Assembly: GCF_932276165.1 (NCBI RefSeq)
Contig: NC_063986.1
Location: 8,630,501-8,694,500, forward strand
Direction: 5' to 3'
Length of the DNA stretch: 64,000 bases
Source of the DNA: Plutella xylostella
Taxonomy: Eukaryota; Arthropoda; Insecta; Lepidoptera; Plutellidae
Below the pieces are notes generated by a model that saw nothing but the letters and a program-made list of their open reading frames with translations, was not told where the DNA came from and did no database searches. The translations under genes and the position numbers were made by a program. Positions 47,101 to 61,452 of the stretch are shown in pieces (the stretch's first letter is position 1; every line of letters starts with the position of its first letter).

Positions 47101-47637
47101 CGAATAAGTGATGGCCTAGCAGGTATAAGGTTCATCACTGTGGTGAAAGGATTAGCCAGTCTGATTAGCGTCTGTCGCCCACTGTAAGAGATTCGACGGT
47201 CGGCACTTTATATCTTCACGAAATAATAATCATAGTATAGTGGTAGTAGAATCAATTACTATGGTATTCAAGAACTCCGTAATATGAATTTCGATATTAA
47301 GTAGAAATAACACTTATTATATCCCTGTCACAATTATTTTTTTAAGTGAATGTAAATCTGAAAATGCAGAAATTTCTTGACCACAACACGCTCTATTTTT
47401 CGGCCAAGGTTGAGAATAAAAGATTTATTGACATTCAAAATGCCTGATATTTTTGAACTACTTGTATTTAATTTCAACGGTACTAAATCAATTCACTGTC
47501 ACACAAAATTTACAAAAGATCAGATTTCAATATATTTTTTTCTCTATGTATAGCTATCTGATCAGTTTCATAAAAAATAGACAGATATGTGACGAAACGA
47601 AGCGGTTTCTCTTAAAATAAAAGCAACAGATTATAAA
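44200..47637. other. No gene recognised
   Basis: AT-rich DNA. The overlapping frames at 45266-45569 contain a hydrophobic run (KIIYTASIACVSYYYTGWNL) but no good splice sites or family match, so I do not call an exon. Confidence 0.4.
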
Positions 47638-47785
47638 TAAAATAGAATATAATACTCTTTCTTTTGCACCATGAAAGAAAACATTACAATATCACAACTT
47701 ATATATAAAATAGTACTAAAAGCCGGTCTTATTGCTTAAAGCAATCTCTACCAGACAACCATTGGATGGAAGAGACAATTTTAAC
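47638..47785 (-). repeat. 3' end of a CR1/Jockey-type LINE
   Basis: On the minus strand it shows GAGATTGCTTTAAGCAATAA, a short hairpin typical of these LINE ends, then an AT-rich 3' UTR and a (TATTC)-like tail. Related to 5112-5245. Confidence 0.6.
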
Positions 47786-49930
47786 ATAATTAATGGGAGT
47801 AGAGGTTATATGAGGAATCACATTCCACCCTTTTACTTTTATCCTGTCGAGGTAGACGCGTGAGCTTGGAAGTCAAAAGGCGGAAGCAAACAATTTATTT
47901 GAAACCTCTTCATTTACTCCATTAAATACTTAAAACCGAAAGTATAAGTGGGTAATTGTTAACAATGTAACACACTTTAACTTGAAATTGTTATTTAATG
48001 GTAGAGTCTTGACTCAAAGAACGAACAGGTAGGTACTTAGGTATAGACCAATTCACGAGGAATTCAATCAAGATACTTTACTACAAAAAATAACTAATAT
48101 TTTTTCGCGAATGGCTGATAGACGTGACGTGTTTACGGTCAGCTTTATAAGTAGGTAGCTTTACATTTCTTACCTGGTTAAATTAAGAAATCGTCCATGT
48201 TTGAATGAATAAAATGCAGTTAGTGAGATTGGCTAGGTATAAAAGTCTGATCAACGCCTGCTTTCTAATACATTTAAATATCCTTACTAACAACATGTGT
48301 TGAAACAGAACTAAAGATTCCTCACATGAAAATAACAACATACAAATACCTAATTTTTAAAACAACTTCATCAATCATTAACATACTCCACCTACTCTCA
48401 AACCATCGAATACATCTTTACATAACCTCTCTAACTACGGACGCGTGTTATGTTATTTTAAACGGTACTAAAAGCCATCTTTTCCACATTTAAGCAACAT
48501 TATGTCAGATCTGAGTCGAGGATCGCAGAAAGAGCAGTCACGCTGGGCACGCGCGCAAACCTGATACACAATGAAAAAGTAAATGTCCTAATTGCTGCCG
48601 TGTAGCCGTGTAGCCTAGACTAGGCATACCATGCAAGCACTATGTGACTATTGGCATCTAGCTCTGCGGTTGTTTTTATGGTGAATTTTTAAATAAACAT
48701 TTAAGAGCGCCACAAAACTCTGTCCTCAGCCTTCCTCATCCAACCACTACCTTGTTAAAGGCACAGCATTTGGTGAATACTACAGAAGTCATTTGTTTTC
48801 AAATATCTTAAATTACTTTATAAATTTGTTTGAATATTCATAAAATTACCACCGTGAAAGCTTTAACGATACTATCGGCTTAGAGCCATCTAAAATTACT
48901 TAATCAATATTATCATTGTAAATAAGTGTTGGATAAGATCTCACTTTAAGATCTCTGCTTAATAAAAAATATCGGTGATTTTGAATGAACCTTAAAACAA
49001 CTATTAAGTACATTGAAAAAAAAAACATTTGCAATACAAAACGGATATGATTAACCAATCATGTCCAGACATCATAAAAGTAAGAATAAGAAATTTCACC
49101 GGCGTCGGAGGATGTGAAACTTTGAGTTCTTCCAGTAACTAACCTTACCTCATGCGAGATAGCATTACAGAGTTAATTATTATGCTCTTGAAAAGAACGG
49201 GTTCAACCCGCCGGTCCGACCCGTCTACTGCGGAAGCTGGACATCCGTTCTCTCAGACGATTATCATTTTTAACACATACGTATTAGTGGTAGTTATGGA
49301 ATGGAAACGAATTACTTACTTACATACAATAATACGTACCTACGTCATTGAAACTTTTTTGCACGCGACTTTTACTTGACCAAACTTGCTTGATTAACTA
49401 CAACTATCAGGTTTAAAAATAATGATATGTGAAATTATGCAAGAGATTGAGTTTTACTAGGCAATGTAACGAGTTTTTGAAATCAGTAATCATTCTCATT
49501 TTTGACCACATACAGACTATTGATCCACATCTACATAATAATGTACTTAGCAATAATAATTTAGTGTCGCTAATAACAAAGCTATGTCATTTAAAGTAGT
49601 TCTTTGTTTAAGCACCTTTTGATATTCGAGCATGGAAGTAGGAGGTATTATTACCTCTATGTCTACGAGTAATTAATTGCTTAGCGAGTCGAGAATCACT
49701 GAAATGTCTTTAAGGGAATTGGCATTTTAAGAAGTTAACAGAAAAGGTTAGATTCGATCACCGAGCCTAACCTATTATGGCGAAGTGTCAAGGTAGAACC
49801 TTTACCTACTATCGTCTAGATAACACGACAGTTATCAGGTGAAAGAGCAAAGGCACAAAGCTCAACACTTCCATTTCTATTCCAGCATACGTAGCACAGT
49901 GCACGCTCTTGCGGCTTGCGGGCTCTTAGA
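47786..49930. other. No gene recognised
   Basis: AT-rich DNA with short random frames only. Confidence 0.4.
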
Positions 49931-51023
49931 TTTACCCCCTTATTCATAGAAAAGTTACAATACGTTTATTAGTTAAAACGTTCTGTAATTTCCGGGTGCG
50001 TATTGCGACGTATAAAAACGAAATGTATAATTTCACATTAATAACGTTCACAACATATAATGAACGTTACGTATAACAACAAAATCTATATTTTCATAAG
50101 GTATAAGATTCAATTGGTATAACGTACATTTTATATAAAATCAAAATATATAATACTTACGAGGACTAATATCAATTTGTATAACATACATTACGTATAT
50201 CGATTAAAATATATACTATCATTTAGTATAAAGTTCATAATCGGTGTTTAATTACCCAACACCGTCAAATCCCCTAGCACCAAAACCTAAAGATAGGTGC
50301 GACGACGAGCAAAGCGAGGAGGAGCGTGTTAGGTGCACATGTTCGTTGAAACCAAAGCGGAGCGCAGCGAAGCGGAGCGGAGCGTCTCCCCACATAGCGC
50401 CAATAATAATAATAATGTCAAAACCCCTAGTACCAAAACCTAAAGATAGGTGCGACGACGAGCAAAGCGAGGAGGAGCGTGTTAGGTGCACATGTTCGTC
50501 GAAACCAAAGCGGAGCGCAGCGAACCGGAGCGGAGCGTCTCCCCACATAGCGCCAATAATAATAATAATGTCAAAACCCCTAGTACCAAAACCTAAAGAT
50601 AGGTGCGACGACGAGCAAAGCGAGGAGGAGCGTGTTAGGTGCACATGTTCGTCGAAATCAAAGCGGAGCGCAGCGAACCGGAGCGGAGCGTCTCCCCACA
50701 CATAACATCAATAATAATGAAAATACGATACGACAATCTTTTATACTTTTTGTGCATTATACATTATGATAATTATATCCGTTGTAGAATATATGTTATA
50801 AACGTTATGCATTTTAATCGTTATATCAATTGAAATTATACTTTTTGAACGTTATTCTTAATGAAATTATGTATTTAGTAATTATGCCTTTCGTTTGTTA
50901 TGCACAGTGATCGTTATACTTAATAAATTTATATCATATGGGCGTATACCTTGTGAATGTTATACCATTCGTTTTTATACCTCGTATTACTTACCCGTAA
51001 TTTCCCTATGAATAAGGGTGTAA
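49931..51023. mobile_element. TIR element with three 153-bp GC-rich repeats
   Basis: The ends share CCCTTATTCATAG and its complement. With gaps the similarity goes on to GTATAAAAACGAA-type words on both sides (about 75 bp imperfect TIR). The flanks inside are AT-rich with many TATAACGTTCA-like words. The centre holds the 153-bp array. No transposase frame is present, so it is non-autonomous. Target duplication unclear. Confidence 0.75.
50264..50722. repeat. Three tandem 153-bp units
   Basis: Units start at 50264, 50417 and 50570, nearly identical, each with GCGACGACGAGCAAAGCGAG and AGCGGAGCGCAGCGAACCGG. As 153 is a multiple of three and the unit lacks stops in some frames, it gives 150-codon open frames on both strands. 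These are repeat artefacts, not evidence of a gene. Confidence 0.95.
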
Positions 51024-51181
51024 GAATATACGGATGGATATTGTTAATTTCATTGCGGGCTTCTGTCGTAAATTAGAGATATGCAACTATCTAAGTTTTT
51101 CATAATTGCCATTCTTTAATCCAAATATGTTTAAATATGTATTTATTATTATTAAATTAATCCATAGTTATAGATCGTAAT

Positions 51182-52097
51182 TAGGGAATACAAGCCCGGG
51201 ATCCCGCTCCCCGGGATCCCGGGATCCCGGTCATTTTCCAGTCCCGAAATTTTTGGGATTAAAATTTGCCAATCCCGGGATTTTCGGGATTGAGAAAAAA
51301 GGGTAAATTAGTATGTAAGGGTATTCTCGTAGCTTTGTTGTCATTAGTTAAATGTCAAATGATTGTTTTCTACCCGTGTGACGTCACAGATGTGATAATT
51401 TATAAACAAATATGGGTGACACCGTTTTCGCCTGTTTATGAAAAATAGAACTTTTAAGTTAAAGTTTTGCAATTGGCAAAGGTGGGTCTACGCTAGACGA
51501 ACCGAGCACGAGCGGAGCACGAGCCGAACACAATTCGTATAGTGTGGACCGACCTACAAGCCTCGAACGAGCGCACTGCGAACATTTCGTTCGTTGCTCG
51601 GCTGCGTTCCGCCTGTTGTCGGTTTTTTGACGAACACAAAGGGTTTTGCTTCGCGCTCGCAGTGTTCGAGGACAGTGATCGTTGTAGGTTCGTTGTACAT
51701 ACGTCCACACCTGACACCGTGAACGACGAAAGCTTGAATGGCTCCGCTCATGCTCGGTTCGTCTAGCGTAGACCCACCTTAGGTCCAAAAAAATAATAGA
51801 TTATTTTGTTTGGTCTAATAGAGAAATTATTAATCATATTAGACCTACTTTAAAAAAGAGTCAAGTAGCCTATTGTTTATCTTTTTTAAGAAGTATATAT
51901 TTTTCTCAACTAAGTATGGTCTGACAAAGTTAAATTATAAATACCTACTGTGTCTCCAATAAACCTAAAAACGTTGATTCGTTAGACGTGTTTTTGTTTG
52001 TGACCTTAATCCCGGGACTATCCCGGGATCCCGGGATTGTCTTCATCCAGTCCCGAAATCCCGGGATCCCAAATAAAGGCCGGGATTGTATTCCCTA
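51182..52097. mobile_element. hAT-type non-autonomous element with 8-bp target duplication
   Basis: Inverted ends TAGGGAATACAAGCCCGGG and the complement of TAGGGAATACAATCCCGG are flanked by the perfect 8-bp duplication ATCGTAAT (51174-51181 and 52098-52105). The 8-bp target and end form fit the hAT superfamily. Both ends carry arrays of GGGATCCCGGGATCCCGG, which can fold. It has no transposase and contains a nested MITE. Confidence 0.9.
51479..51780. mobile_element. Nested MITE with GGTGGGTCTACGC ends
   Basis: AAGGTGGGTCTACGCTAGAC at 51479 pairs with its complement ending at 51780. The arms continue to about 38 bp (CGAACCGAGCACGAGCGGAG with one gap). About 300 bp, no coding function, inserted into the hAT-type element. 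Confidence 0.85.
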
Positions 52098-52532
52098 ATC
52101 GTAATAGATTAGGTGCCACTATTAATTATTTAATAGTACCTATGCATAAAAAATGGTTCTAAAAAACGCTGACTGTTTGTTACGTGAATTGAGGCACTGT
52201 AACGTTATACTGTATATGTAGGTGACTTGCCAATGACTAGACATCTTGACAACGTCGGCGCAGGCGGGCCCAGCGAAAAGTGCTAGAAAGCGAGTATTCA
52301 TGTTAAAAACTATAGGAACAGTGAAAGCGAAACGCGACCGACGCCAAACGTTACGTAAAACGTGACACGTTTACCGATAAGAAGTTCTATTGGATTTAAG
52401 ATGTAAACGCATTTATGCAAACTTGCAGTATGGAAACACCAGTACTATAATTATTGGAGCAGAAATATTAAATTTAATTCATAATTAATTTACCCCGCCT
52501 ATCTTTAAATGAACGAGTTTTCTCTTCAGTAT

Positions 52533-52561
52533 TTAAGCAGGTACAACTTGTACCTGCTTAA
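52533..52561. repeat. Perfect 29-nt palindrome
   Basis: TTAAGCAGGTACAA, one C, then its exact complement. A short hairpin of unknown role. Confidence 0.85.
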
Positions 52562-55500
52562 GTCTGATCCTCAGCCATCCCCATTAGCAAATATCGATTT
52601 AATCCGATATTACTGTACGGACTGTATTTAGTGACAGGTTTTTCATCGGCTGGACCGACCATCCGGCGTGGATATCCGCCGTATACTATACACCCAATAT
52701 CCGTAGCAACGCGTCATATCAGTTCACGCGAATGACTCACACATATAATATAATCCATTCCACGTTACATAACGTAATATGTCCGTTTCCAACTTTATTA
52801 TGTTCTTGAGATATTCCCACAGCCCTTTGTGGGTGTATTTTAAGTAGCCTACTGTCATTAGTTATGTCAGTTATGACCACTTGTAGTCGTGGTGAGACTT
52901 CCAATTAACACATTCAAACTAAATTTTACGTGAATAAAAAGTTGTAAGCGGTTTATAATGGGTGGATGGGTAAATTGTTTCACCTTTCTACAGACTTTTT
53001 ATTTTATTTATAAGAACTGATGGTTAATATTTGAAACTTTTATCCTATATAATATAGGTAGGTAATGATTTCTATTTTTTTATTTGTCAAGTTGCTACTT
53101 TAATATATGAAAGATAGCCACACATTGGGTCTGTAAATATAGATAAGATCCAAACATAAATCAATATAAGTGGAGAGCTTGTACGAAACTATAAACTATT
53201 CCAAACAGTGAAAGGAAACTTAGATTTCCTCCATTCGAACTTTCGTTGCAGTTTATCTGTTTAAGGCATCTTATAAATAATACATTTCCAGATATCTTGT
53301 ACTAATGTGTAAGTATTTAGTATGTATTATGCTGGTGCACCTGCCGCTGGGTTGGAGGCTGTTTCAATGACATACGGCGTGTGCTCGTTTCAGTTGAATA
53401 CCAGAAATTATTCTCTTTTTATAGGACCCGTATAAAAACTACAATTATTATAATTAAATGCGATGATTACGTAATCTATAAAAGTTTAAACATATTGTGA
53501 ATTTCATTAGTAATTTTATTATTTTTACATATTACTTTTTTAAATCTAAGATGATTTCTTATAAGTAATTTCACAAAATAACAAAAAAATTGACATATAT
53601 TGCCAGTAAGTAATATACATAAGATATTTCTTTGACCGATGAAACCCAGTGTTTCATCGTCGCCAGACTTCTTCTTGACCTGACCTTTGCCTAATTGTCA
53701 ACCTTAATACTTAATTAAATTAAATTGAATAAATTTTGGCAATACGACATAGTTTTCAACATTAAAAATATATATTTACTGCGAGAACTTTTTTTTCCGA
53801 ACGCGTTGAACTCTTTTGTATGAAATATTTCGTGTTGATATTTTTACGTATTTTGACTACCTTAAACAAGTTAGGTACAATGTACCTATGATAAAATAAA
53901 TCGCTTTATATTATTTTTAAGTATGTTATGTTATTTTTAAGTACGTGTGACCTCAAATGTGTCACCTAAAATCCACCTCATAATACGGACGCCAGACTCC
54001 CACGCAAACATTTATCGCTATTTCAGCACAATTTCTACACCATAGACTAAGGAATCGTTATTCAAACTCAGTAGAGTGACCTCTCCCAAGTACGCCTCTT
54101 TAATTGATAGTTAGCAAGTGGCAACAATGTATGGGGTATTTCTTCATATAATTTTTCTTCTCCATTGTTGTATTCTGAAGCAATAAGCTACTGTATCATT
54201 CGTCCCCGGACCTCATCTCTTTTGAACTAGTTTTGATGTGATAGAAATGTATCTACTAACTATTGTGTGTGGCAACACCGGATGTCCGAAACCGTTTTGT
54301 TGTTAATGACGTATGTGCGTGTATTGAAATAAGTATGACCTTCAGTTAATTGTCTGCTTATCTTCTTATACGAAGTATTTGTCGCTTTAACATCGCGTCG
54401 GTTTCTGAAAATTCTCTCAGTATACTTTATGAATGTGTGTTTTTAATTAATATTTTTTTGCCTGGTTGAATCCAGGAACAATTAATTTATTTGAACTCTG
54501 AAGCCTCTCAGAAACAGAGGTTGAGTTCACTACGCATACTTATAACTTGTACATGTGTGTATTGCAAAACCTAACAGGCGTGTAGGTTATCTAAATAAAT
54601 AGAACACATATATCGAATTCAAACTGCAACCGCCACCACAAGACATGGCCGCAGCTTCCGTCACGCCCGCGGCCGGTGCATGCAGTAATTAACTACGCCA
54701 CTCCATTTGTTTATGCTCCATGTTACAACATACCTCCTGTAACCACCATACAGTTTTACATACCCTTTAAACCTCAGTAGGCATTCATTTATAAACCCAA
54801 TTAGGTAAAGCGATTGCAAATCAAAATTTCAAATCCGCCGTTCTTCAATCGAACAAAAGCAAGCTTTAAATTAACGCCTGCAGGGAGCAAGAAATATTGT
54901 CCAATTGATAACCATATACAGCGTATCAGTCCATTCACTGCCCAGGTATTTGAATTCTATAATTGAATCACAAAGGTTATGTTCGTGATATATTTTCGAA
55001 TTACTTTGTTCTTAATATATATTTCGCCGTACAAGTAGGTACCAGGACATTATGGCTCACCGGGAGATAATGTGAGAACAAGTAAATCGGAGGCAATGAC
55101 AGCAACGCCGCGGCGGCCCCTTTACTACCGGATCGTGTCATGTTGTCCCTTGCCAAAGTACGGTCGTATCTTTCGTTGCTTTTATGCCATTACGGTAGAG
55201 GCTATTTCATGTTATTTACGAGAGACAACTCAAGAGTGAATACGTAGTACCGAGGTATAATTGCAACACATTTATCGCTTAGAACACCCTGCGGAGCAGT
55301 ATTGTCAATTGCCGTTCTCTGGACACGACAGTCTTGTTATATTTCGTTTCGTATTGGCAACATGTGTAGGTACCTACATAGATCACCTAGGTAGTCTAGG
55401 TACCCAGAAAGCCTGGTTTCACAACGAAGTTGAGGCGGCGGCAAGAATCAATGATGATAGTAATCAGAACAATGTTGTCGTGAAGATGGCACCAGACATT

Positions 55501-56094
55501 ATCTGTATTGCAGCAATGCTGATACTTGCTAGATGTTGTAGAGCCGAGGAGATTTAGATTGCGATCATCCCTTGTAGAACCTAACATATGGCCAACATAA
55601 TACCATATACATTTTATCTAAACATCTTTTAGTACTTATAGCCATAGCACTTAATATTGCGACACTGGATGATCTTCTTTGTTAAATTCACGTTCTAATT
55701 ACACCGTACTTACTTTCTCCGTATCATAAAGGACATCGCAAGACATTCGTGTGCAATATTTTGCAACTGCACCGCACATGGACTGCTATATACCAAGTGG
55801 CGGTGCACGCTGCCTGCACTTCGCGAATTATTTATGTTTTAAAGTTTTTTTTTTAGCTGGCTGGAGGATCTTACACAATGATTTAACACTTAATACCCGA
55901 GATCAAATATCTACCCTGGCCGAGGAACGAACGAAATCCTCATACGAGTCAAAGTCTCTAACCAACCCATCTGTAAAACACTTCGTACACATAATTGAAT
56001 TTAGCAGAGATATCTAAGTTTGTTAACGATAAATGCAAATAAAACCTTAACTTTTTCTAAAAGAGGATTCTAAGTATTTCGATACTTAGCCGAC

Positions 56095-56183
56095 GTTCTA
56101 TGTAGATTTATCACACACACACACACACACACTCACGCCTTGTACTAATGTACTTCCTTGCGGGGTTCTATGTAGATTTATCA
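56095..56183. repeat. (CA)n microsatellite between 19-bp direct repeats
   Basis: GTTCTATGTAGATTTATCA occurs at 56095-56113 and 56165-56183, with a CA run of about nine units directly after the first copy. Confidence 0.85.
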
Positions 56184-57025
56184 TCTCACAGAATTCTATT
56201 AATCTATATTTTATGCGAAATTACAGTTTATTTAACAATACATCTGCAGAACTCGTGACTGAGCGTACATTAGTCACCATCACAAACCGCCAACGATCTG
56301 TTGCAACAGTATCTACACTCAACGCCATCCTAATTGATAGAAGGCAGTACATAATTCTATTTATGCTCCAGGATTACTGCGGCACAGAACTGAGAAGCCT
56401 CTTTTCTGTAACCCTATCACTAACTCTTAGGTGGCAGGTATTCAGCAGATTATCCAAAATATATTTATTGAATATTTCATTCTGGCTGATACCACATACA
56501 TCATTTTTAATTTCTTGTCTTTGATTTTTCTATACCTTTGACGAGGACTATATCATAATGTCTAATGATTATCTCGCTACTGCATCACGATTAAACATAA
56601 AACAGCTGCCTCAGTATTTATATCACTCTGTACACTTTCATCTCGACATAGTAAACATCTTCCGTGCAAGGTATGGAGGATACCCGACCACTTTTCCCGA
56701 CAAATTGCGACAGAAACACCATACGCACATTCTATGATACTTATAGTTGAAGACGGACATGGGTATTGCGTTCTGAGTAGTGAAACTATTAGAGATGACA
56801 GGTACATGAATAAAAAGAGAAATTTAAGTACTTACTTATTTTCATTTAATGTGACTGATATCGACTCTTTTTAGGCTAAAATTTAATGTTATTAATGGGA
56901 AACTAAACAATTTTCAGTTCAAAATCACATTTACGGAGACATATTATGGATTCGAATTTCAAACAAAAAAATAATGTATTGACGGCACTAACATTAGAAT
57001 CTGTGTTGTGTACAGTTATTGTTGA

Positions 57026-57095
57026 AACCTACGTATGTATTTTCGTTTATTACCAATTAGTTAATAGGTAATAAACGAAAATACATACGTAGGTT
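57026..57095. repeat. Perfect 29-bp-arm hairpin
   Basis: The arms 57026-57054 and 57067-57095 are exact reverse complements (AACCTACGTATGTATTTTCG and on), with a 12-nt loop. A possible small hairpin RNA or MITE remnant. Confidence 0.9.
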
Positions 57096-60000
57096 ACTAG
57101 GCTACTAACCTATTATTTTCCTCGATATTAAATAAAAACGTTGTTCTTCATGTTTTGATGGATATCATATTTACTGTAAAAGAGTCTGAGTGAATATTTG
57201 TTGCGTATAAAAAAGGTCCACCTTGAGAGGAATGCAGGTGGAATCTCCGTATTTTTTTTATTTCAAATAACTTATATAGCCATTTAGTTCGTGAATGTAG
57301 AAATATGAAATCGTGTAAAACTCACAATTACTGCGTGCCATACCTAAATAACTTTTTAGCGATCAATTAAAACCAACATAAATCATTAAAAATATGTCGC
57401 TAATTAGTTTTGTTAATTAAAAAATACCATTAAATTGTATATCTAATATTCAGATAACATTCCTTTAGCGTTGTGAATGGATGGGATTTTTCGTATAATT
57501 TTCTATTTTTAATTAGTGATTAATTGATAAATGTCCTTTCCTACGATTTTATCTAGTTTAATTAGAGATGCATTGATAATGTGCCTAAAATCAAGTAATA
57601 CGAAACACTTAATACATTGTTACTCAAGGCATTATATTTAGTGACCGTGCGGTAGAGGTAAAAATAAGTAGCACCTAAAGATAGCTAATTAATTATGGTC
57701 AACTGAACTCCATGCATATTACTAGTGGGTAACACATAGAAAGGAATGCAGAAATGTCCCTCCACATAAGCACACAAGTCACCCGGCAGTCCACACTATG
57801 CATTACGACTGCACCTACTGATTTAACACATCATAACACGGTAAAAGAAGTTAATCACAGCTTATTATGAACAGTTTGTCAACCAATACAGCTGTTACCT
57901 CATTAAACCTATTGTTTGAACTGTGAATAGAGCCATATAGACCTTGACTCTATGCAATGTTTAACTTGCGAATAATAAGCGTGGAAAAAGATGCAAATAA
58001 AGTAGACAAATTAGTAAAGAATTATTTCAGTGGTAAATTATTAGGTATATTTCACTGTCATATTACCAGTATAACAGAATCCACCTTTATTTGCATTACT
58101 TGTATTCGTTGCTGAATAAAACGCAGTTAAGTTTTATTTAGAGCACCAGTCTTTTTTGTTTTTTAACGAGCGAAAAAAAAACATAATTTCTCTAGAACGT
58201 AATCGTGCAACAAGTTTTATTTCTTAACAGACCAGTTAGTAAGAGCGGGAGATGTTTTCACATAATGTGTCAAGAACACATTATATGCTCGCAAAAAGTA
58301 CATATTTAATCAGTTTCGTTGCTACATTATTGAATTTGCAAAATTTTGTGTAATTGTTACCGAACTAACATTTCTTTCGTAGTATTAGGGGAAATCTTGT
58401 ATTTGTATGAGACTAATATTCATGAGCAGATCGATTTTGTTGCGTCTAAATAATATTTAAATAATTATTGTTTGTTTCTAATTTCATAATGCTGTTTTGT
58501 CACAAACTTTTTATATATATGTAGTTTCCATTTAAATTTAAAGATTTTTAATGTTATCAAACTAATGGGAATTTTAGTATCTTTTTCACGCATAAATATA
58601 CATAATCTTCTAATGCAACATTGAACTCAATTAACAATGAATTAATTAGCATAAACATGCAAGCACGGAATGAAACACGTATGTTTCACGCTATTAAAAC
58701 GGTGTCAACAATTGGTACCTACAACATTAAATAGCTATATCCCACGGGCTTTGCTTAGCTCTTATATTTAGCATAAAAACAGCCTGTGTTACACTACAAT
58801 CTCTCAACTATATCTACACAAAACATCTCGTCGCTATGTTACTCATACATATATCAAATAACTAAGATCTTCCCCCCATATAGCTATAGGCAATCTGATC
58901 GCAAAGTTTGAAAGTAAGTGCTCCGTTTTACTACACTTTTCAAGTATAACAGGTTTTTTAGCGCTTATGCAAAATAAACAAGTATAGGTACACGCTGATG
59001 TTGTAACCCTTATTAAATGCAATTTATTTGCAAACAAAATCTCTGGTGATCAAGATAGTAAAGGGCTGGTATATTAACTTAAACACAAACATACCAATAT
59101 TCTGTAGAGAAAAGCTTAGAAAATAAATATTATTTATATATTTTCTGTCCTATAAAATACATTGTTATAGTATCTCGTAAAAGACCAGCCATACTCCAAC
59201 ACAATGCGTTGACCAAGGAAGCAATTTACTAACATTAAATTATGGCAATTCGGATTGTATCGAGAGCAGTTATTGCTTCCAATTACTAAATCTAAATAGA
59301 GCAGTACAGAATTATATGCAGATCTTCGATAACCCATTTGATAGCTAGATAATCCAGCTTAGATTTATATCTAGTATAGAAAGCTTCAAGTGCTAAGTGA
59401 GGTTTACTCCGGGATCTAGAACGTATAGTTTCAATTGCATGTTACTTACGTTTGTATTGTACAGAGAGGAAAGTATATTTTTTTCTGTATTTACCTATGT
59501 ACTGTGCTATTTTCAAATTAATATAAATATAGAACGACTATCTACAAGGTAGGTATTTTATATAACTTAACATTATGATCAATATTTGAATGACACCATA
59601 ATATTTAATACCATTTATTTGAAATAGTTTGTTTAAAGGTAATCTGAGCTAAAATTACGTCAAACCGTTGCACTGCGTTGCTCCATTACAAATACGAGAG
59701 CCTTAACTTGTAAAGCCGCACGTGATAATGCTGTGAGATGGACACGTAATAGGCTCAAATTAGAAACTCTTTATAACGATGTTATCTCGCGGCCATCTTT
59801 AAGGTCGCATTAGGGTCACTACGAAAGTGATCGCGGTGACTAATATATTATATTTTTTGCCGTTTTCATATAAATTATGTGTAATGTGTATACGTTAAAA
59901 GTTCATAATATACGTATTTGGTATTGATAGAGACTATCATACCTTTTTGTGTTAGCATACCTACTACCTGCCAAAAATATTTACGTACATACATAGATAG

Positions 60001-61452
60001 TCCCATGCTCTTGCAGTAGGTCATAATGCTATTTATTTCATTACTTGCGAAGTTAATAAAAAAAATAGTGTATCAGACTAGGCACGTTATCTAAAAACTG
60101 TTTCAACGAGTATCTAGAAAGAAATCCACTGAAGCTAAGCATTACTTAAGAGCTTATTTTACATCAGAAATAGGCAGGCACTGCATAACATTATTATGGA
60201 GTAAGTAGGTACTTGAAAGGGATAAGCAAGTTAAGTAGATGACTCATTATACGAGTAGGTAGTTAGTAATTTAAACTTCTTACTCGTAACATATACCTAT
60301 ATTATACATATACTTACCATTAAAATACAACCGTATAGCGTCGAAACTTTTATGTAAGTAAATAATACAGTAAAATTTCATTCTGTAAAAAATTGATCTC
60401 CATAACACAGAGCATTCAACATTTCTTTATGAAGATAAACCTGACCTACTATCTGAAAATACTCGCATTACCTTACCTACCTAGAATAAAAGAATTTAAT
60501 AACACTTGCGAGGTATATTTCCGCAAGCATGCGCGATAAATGGACTACATTACGAATCAATGCGAGTCTCGTGACTAGCTACTGATTACATGTTGGATCA
60601 TAACGAAAAAACTAACGCACGTGTATTATTTTACCTATATGCCCACGTACTTAATCTTAAATATTGTTACTTATAAGATTCCATATTTTATATTTACCTA
60701 TGCATTTCATTTGTGATGTTCTTTTCTTGAGACCCATGTTATAACGATGGACCCTAGATCTACTTATGTCTACTGCAATCAATTTCACCCTCCATTGAAT
60801 GGCTCATGTCCAGTCAACCTCTAAGTTAATATTAGAAACTCTTTGGCTAACCCTACACCGTAGTAACTAGCCATGACATAATATAAATCGCGGTTACATA
60901 GCGAGGTGCGAATCACAATAAATTATGTACACTTCGTATAAATGCTGCATGAAAGAGATATATTCTATCCAACTGAAACTATTTCGCTGTGTTGATTTCA
61001 ATTCGGAAGTACGAACGATGACTGCACATTTTAACCGATGTTATTATGTATTGATGTCAAATCATATTTAGGTAAGTACAACGTCATTCCTATACATAAT
61101 TTTAACGTTTAGGTACATAAGATATTTTTTATAACTAAGATGGTAGGTACACCATAACACATACACAATAATAAGATACGCTTACTATCTTATCAATAAA
61201 TATTATGCTTAATTTTAGTGATTCACAATTTGTAAACTTTCAATTGCCGCTCGAAAACTAAACTGTTCTAGAAAGCTATAGAATTGTTAAGGACAATAGA
61301 TTACTATTTGACTTCGAAACAATGGAAAGACAAGTTTATTCGAGCAGGAACTAACCAAAAGCGCTTAAATAGGCACTTGTATTATGTAAATGATAAATAG
61401 CTAGCAATTTATCGAACATCTGGCACTTTATTAATGGCAAAACACAACGAAA

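Larger units (their letters stand above)
52106..61452. other. No gene supported; AT-rich with scattered hairpins
   Basis: I see palindromes at 52533-52561 and 57026-57095 and a (CA)n microsatellite at 56113. The short secreted-looking frame MAPDIICIAAMLILARCCRA at 55488 has no donor site and no further exon, so it is not called. The open frames at 55751-56524 have no family signature. Confidence 0.4.

Noticed and set aside
50244..50705. Open frames of about 150 codons on both strands
   Set aside because: They come from three near-identical 153-bp units; the length is a multiple of three, so any stop-free frame repeats.
55261..55557. Open frame ending in MAPDIICIAAMLILARCCRA, like a secreted peptide start
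   Set aside because: No donor before the stop, no mature peptide and no matching downstream exon.
55751..56807. Cluster of medium open frames on both strands
   Set aside because: No consistent frame, no family motif and stops throughout when read as one product.
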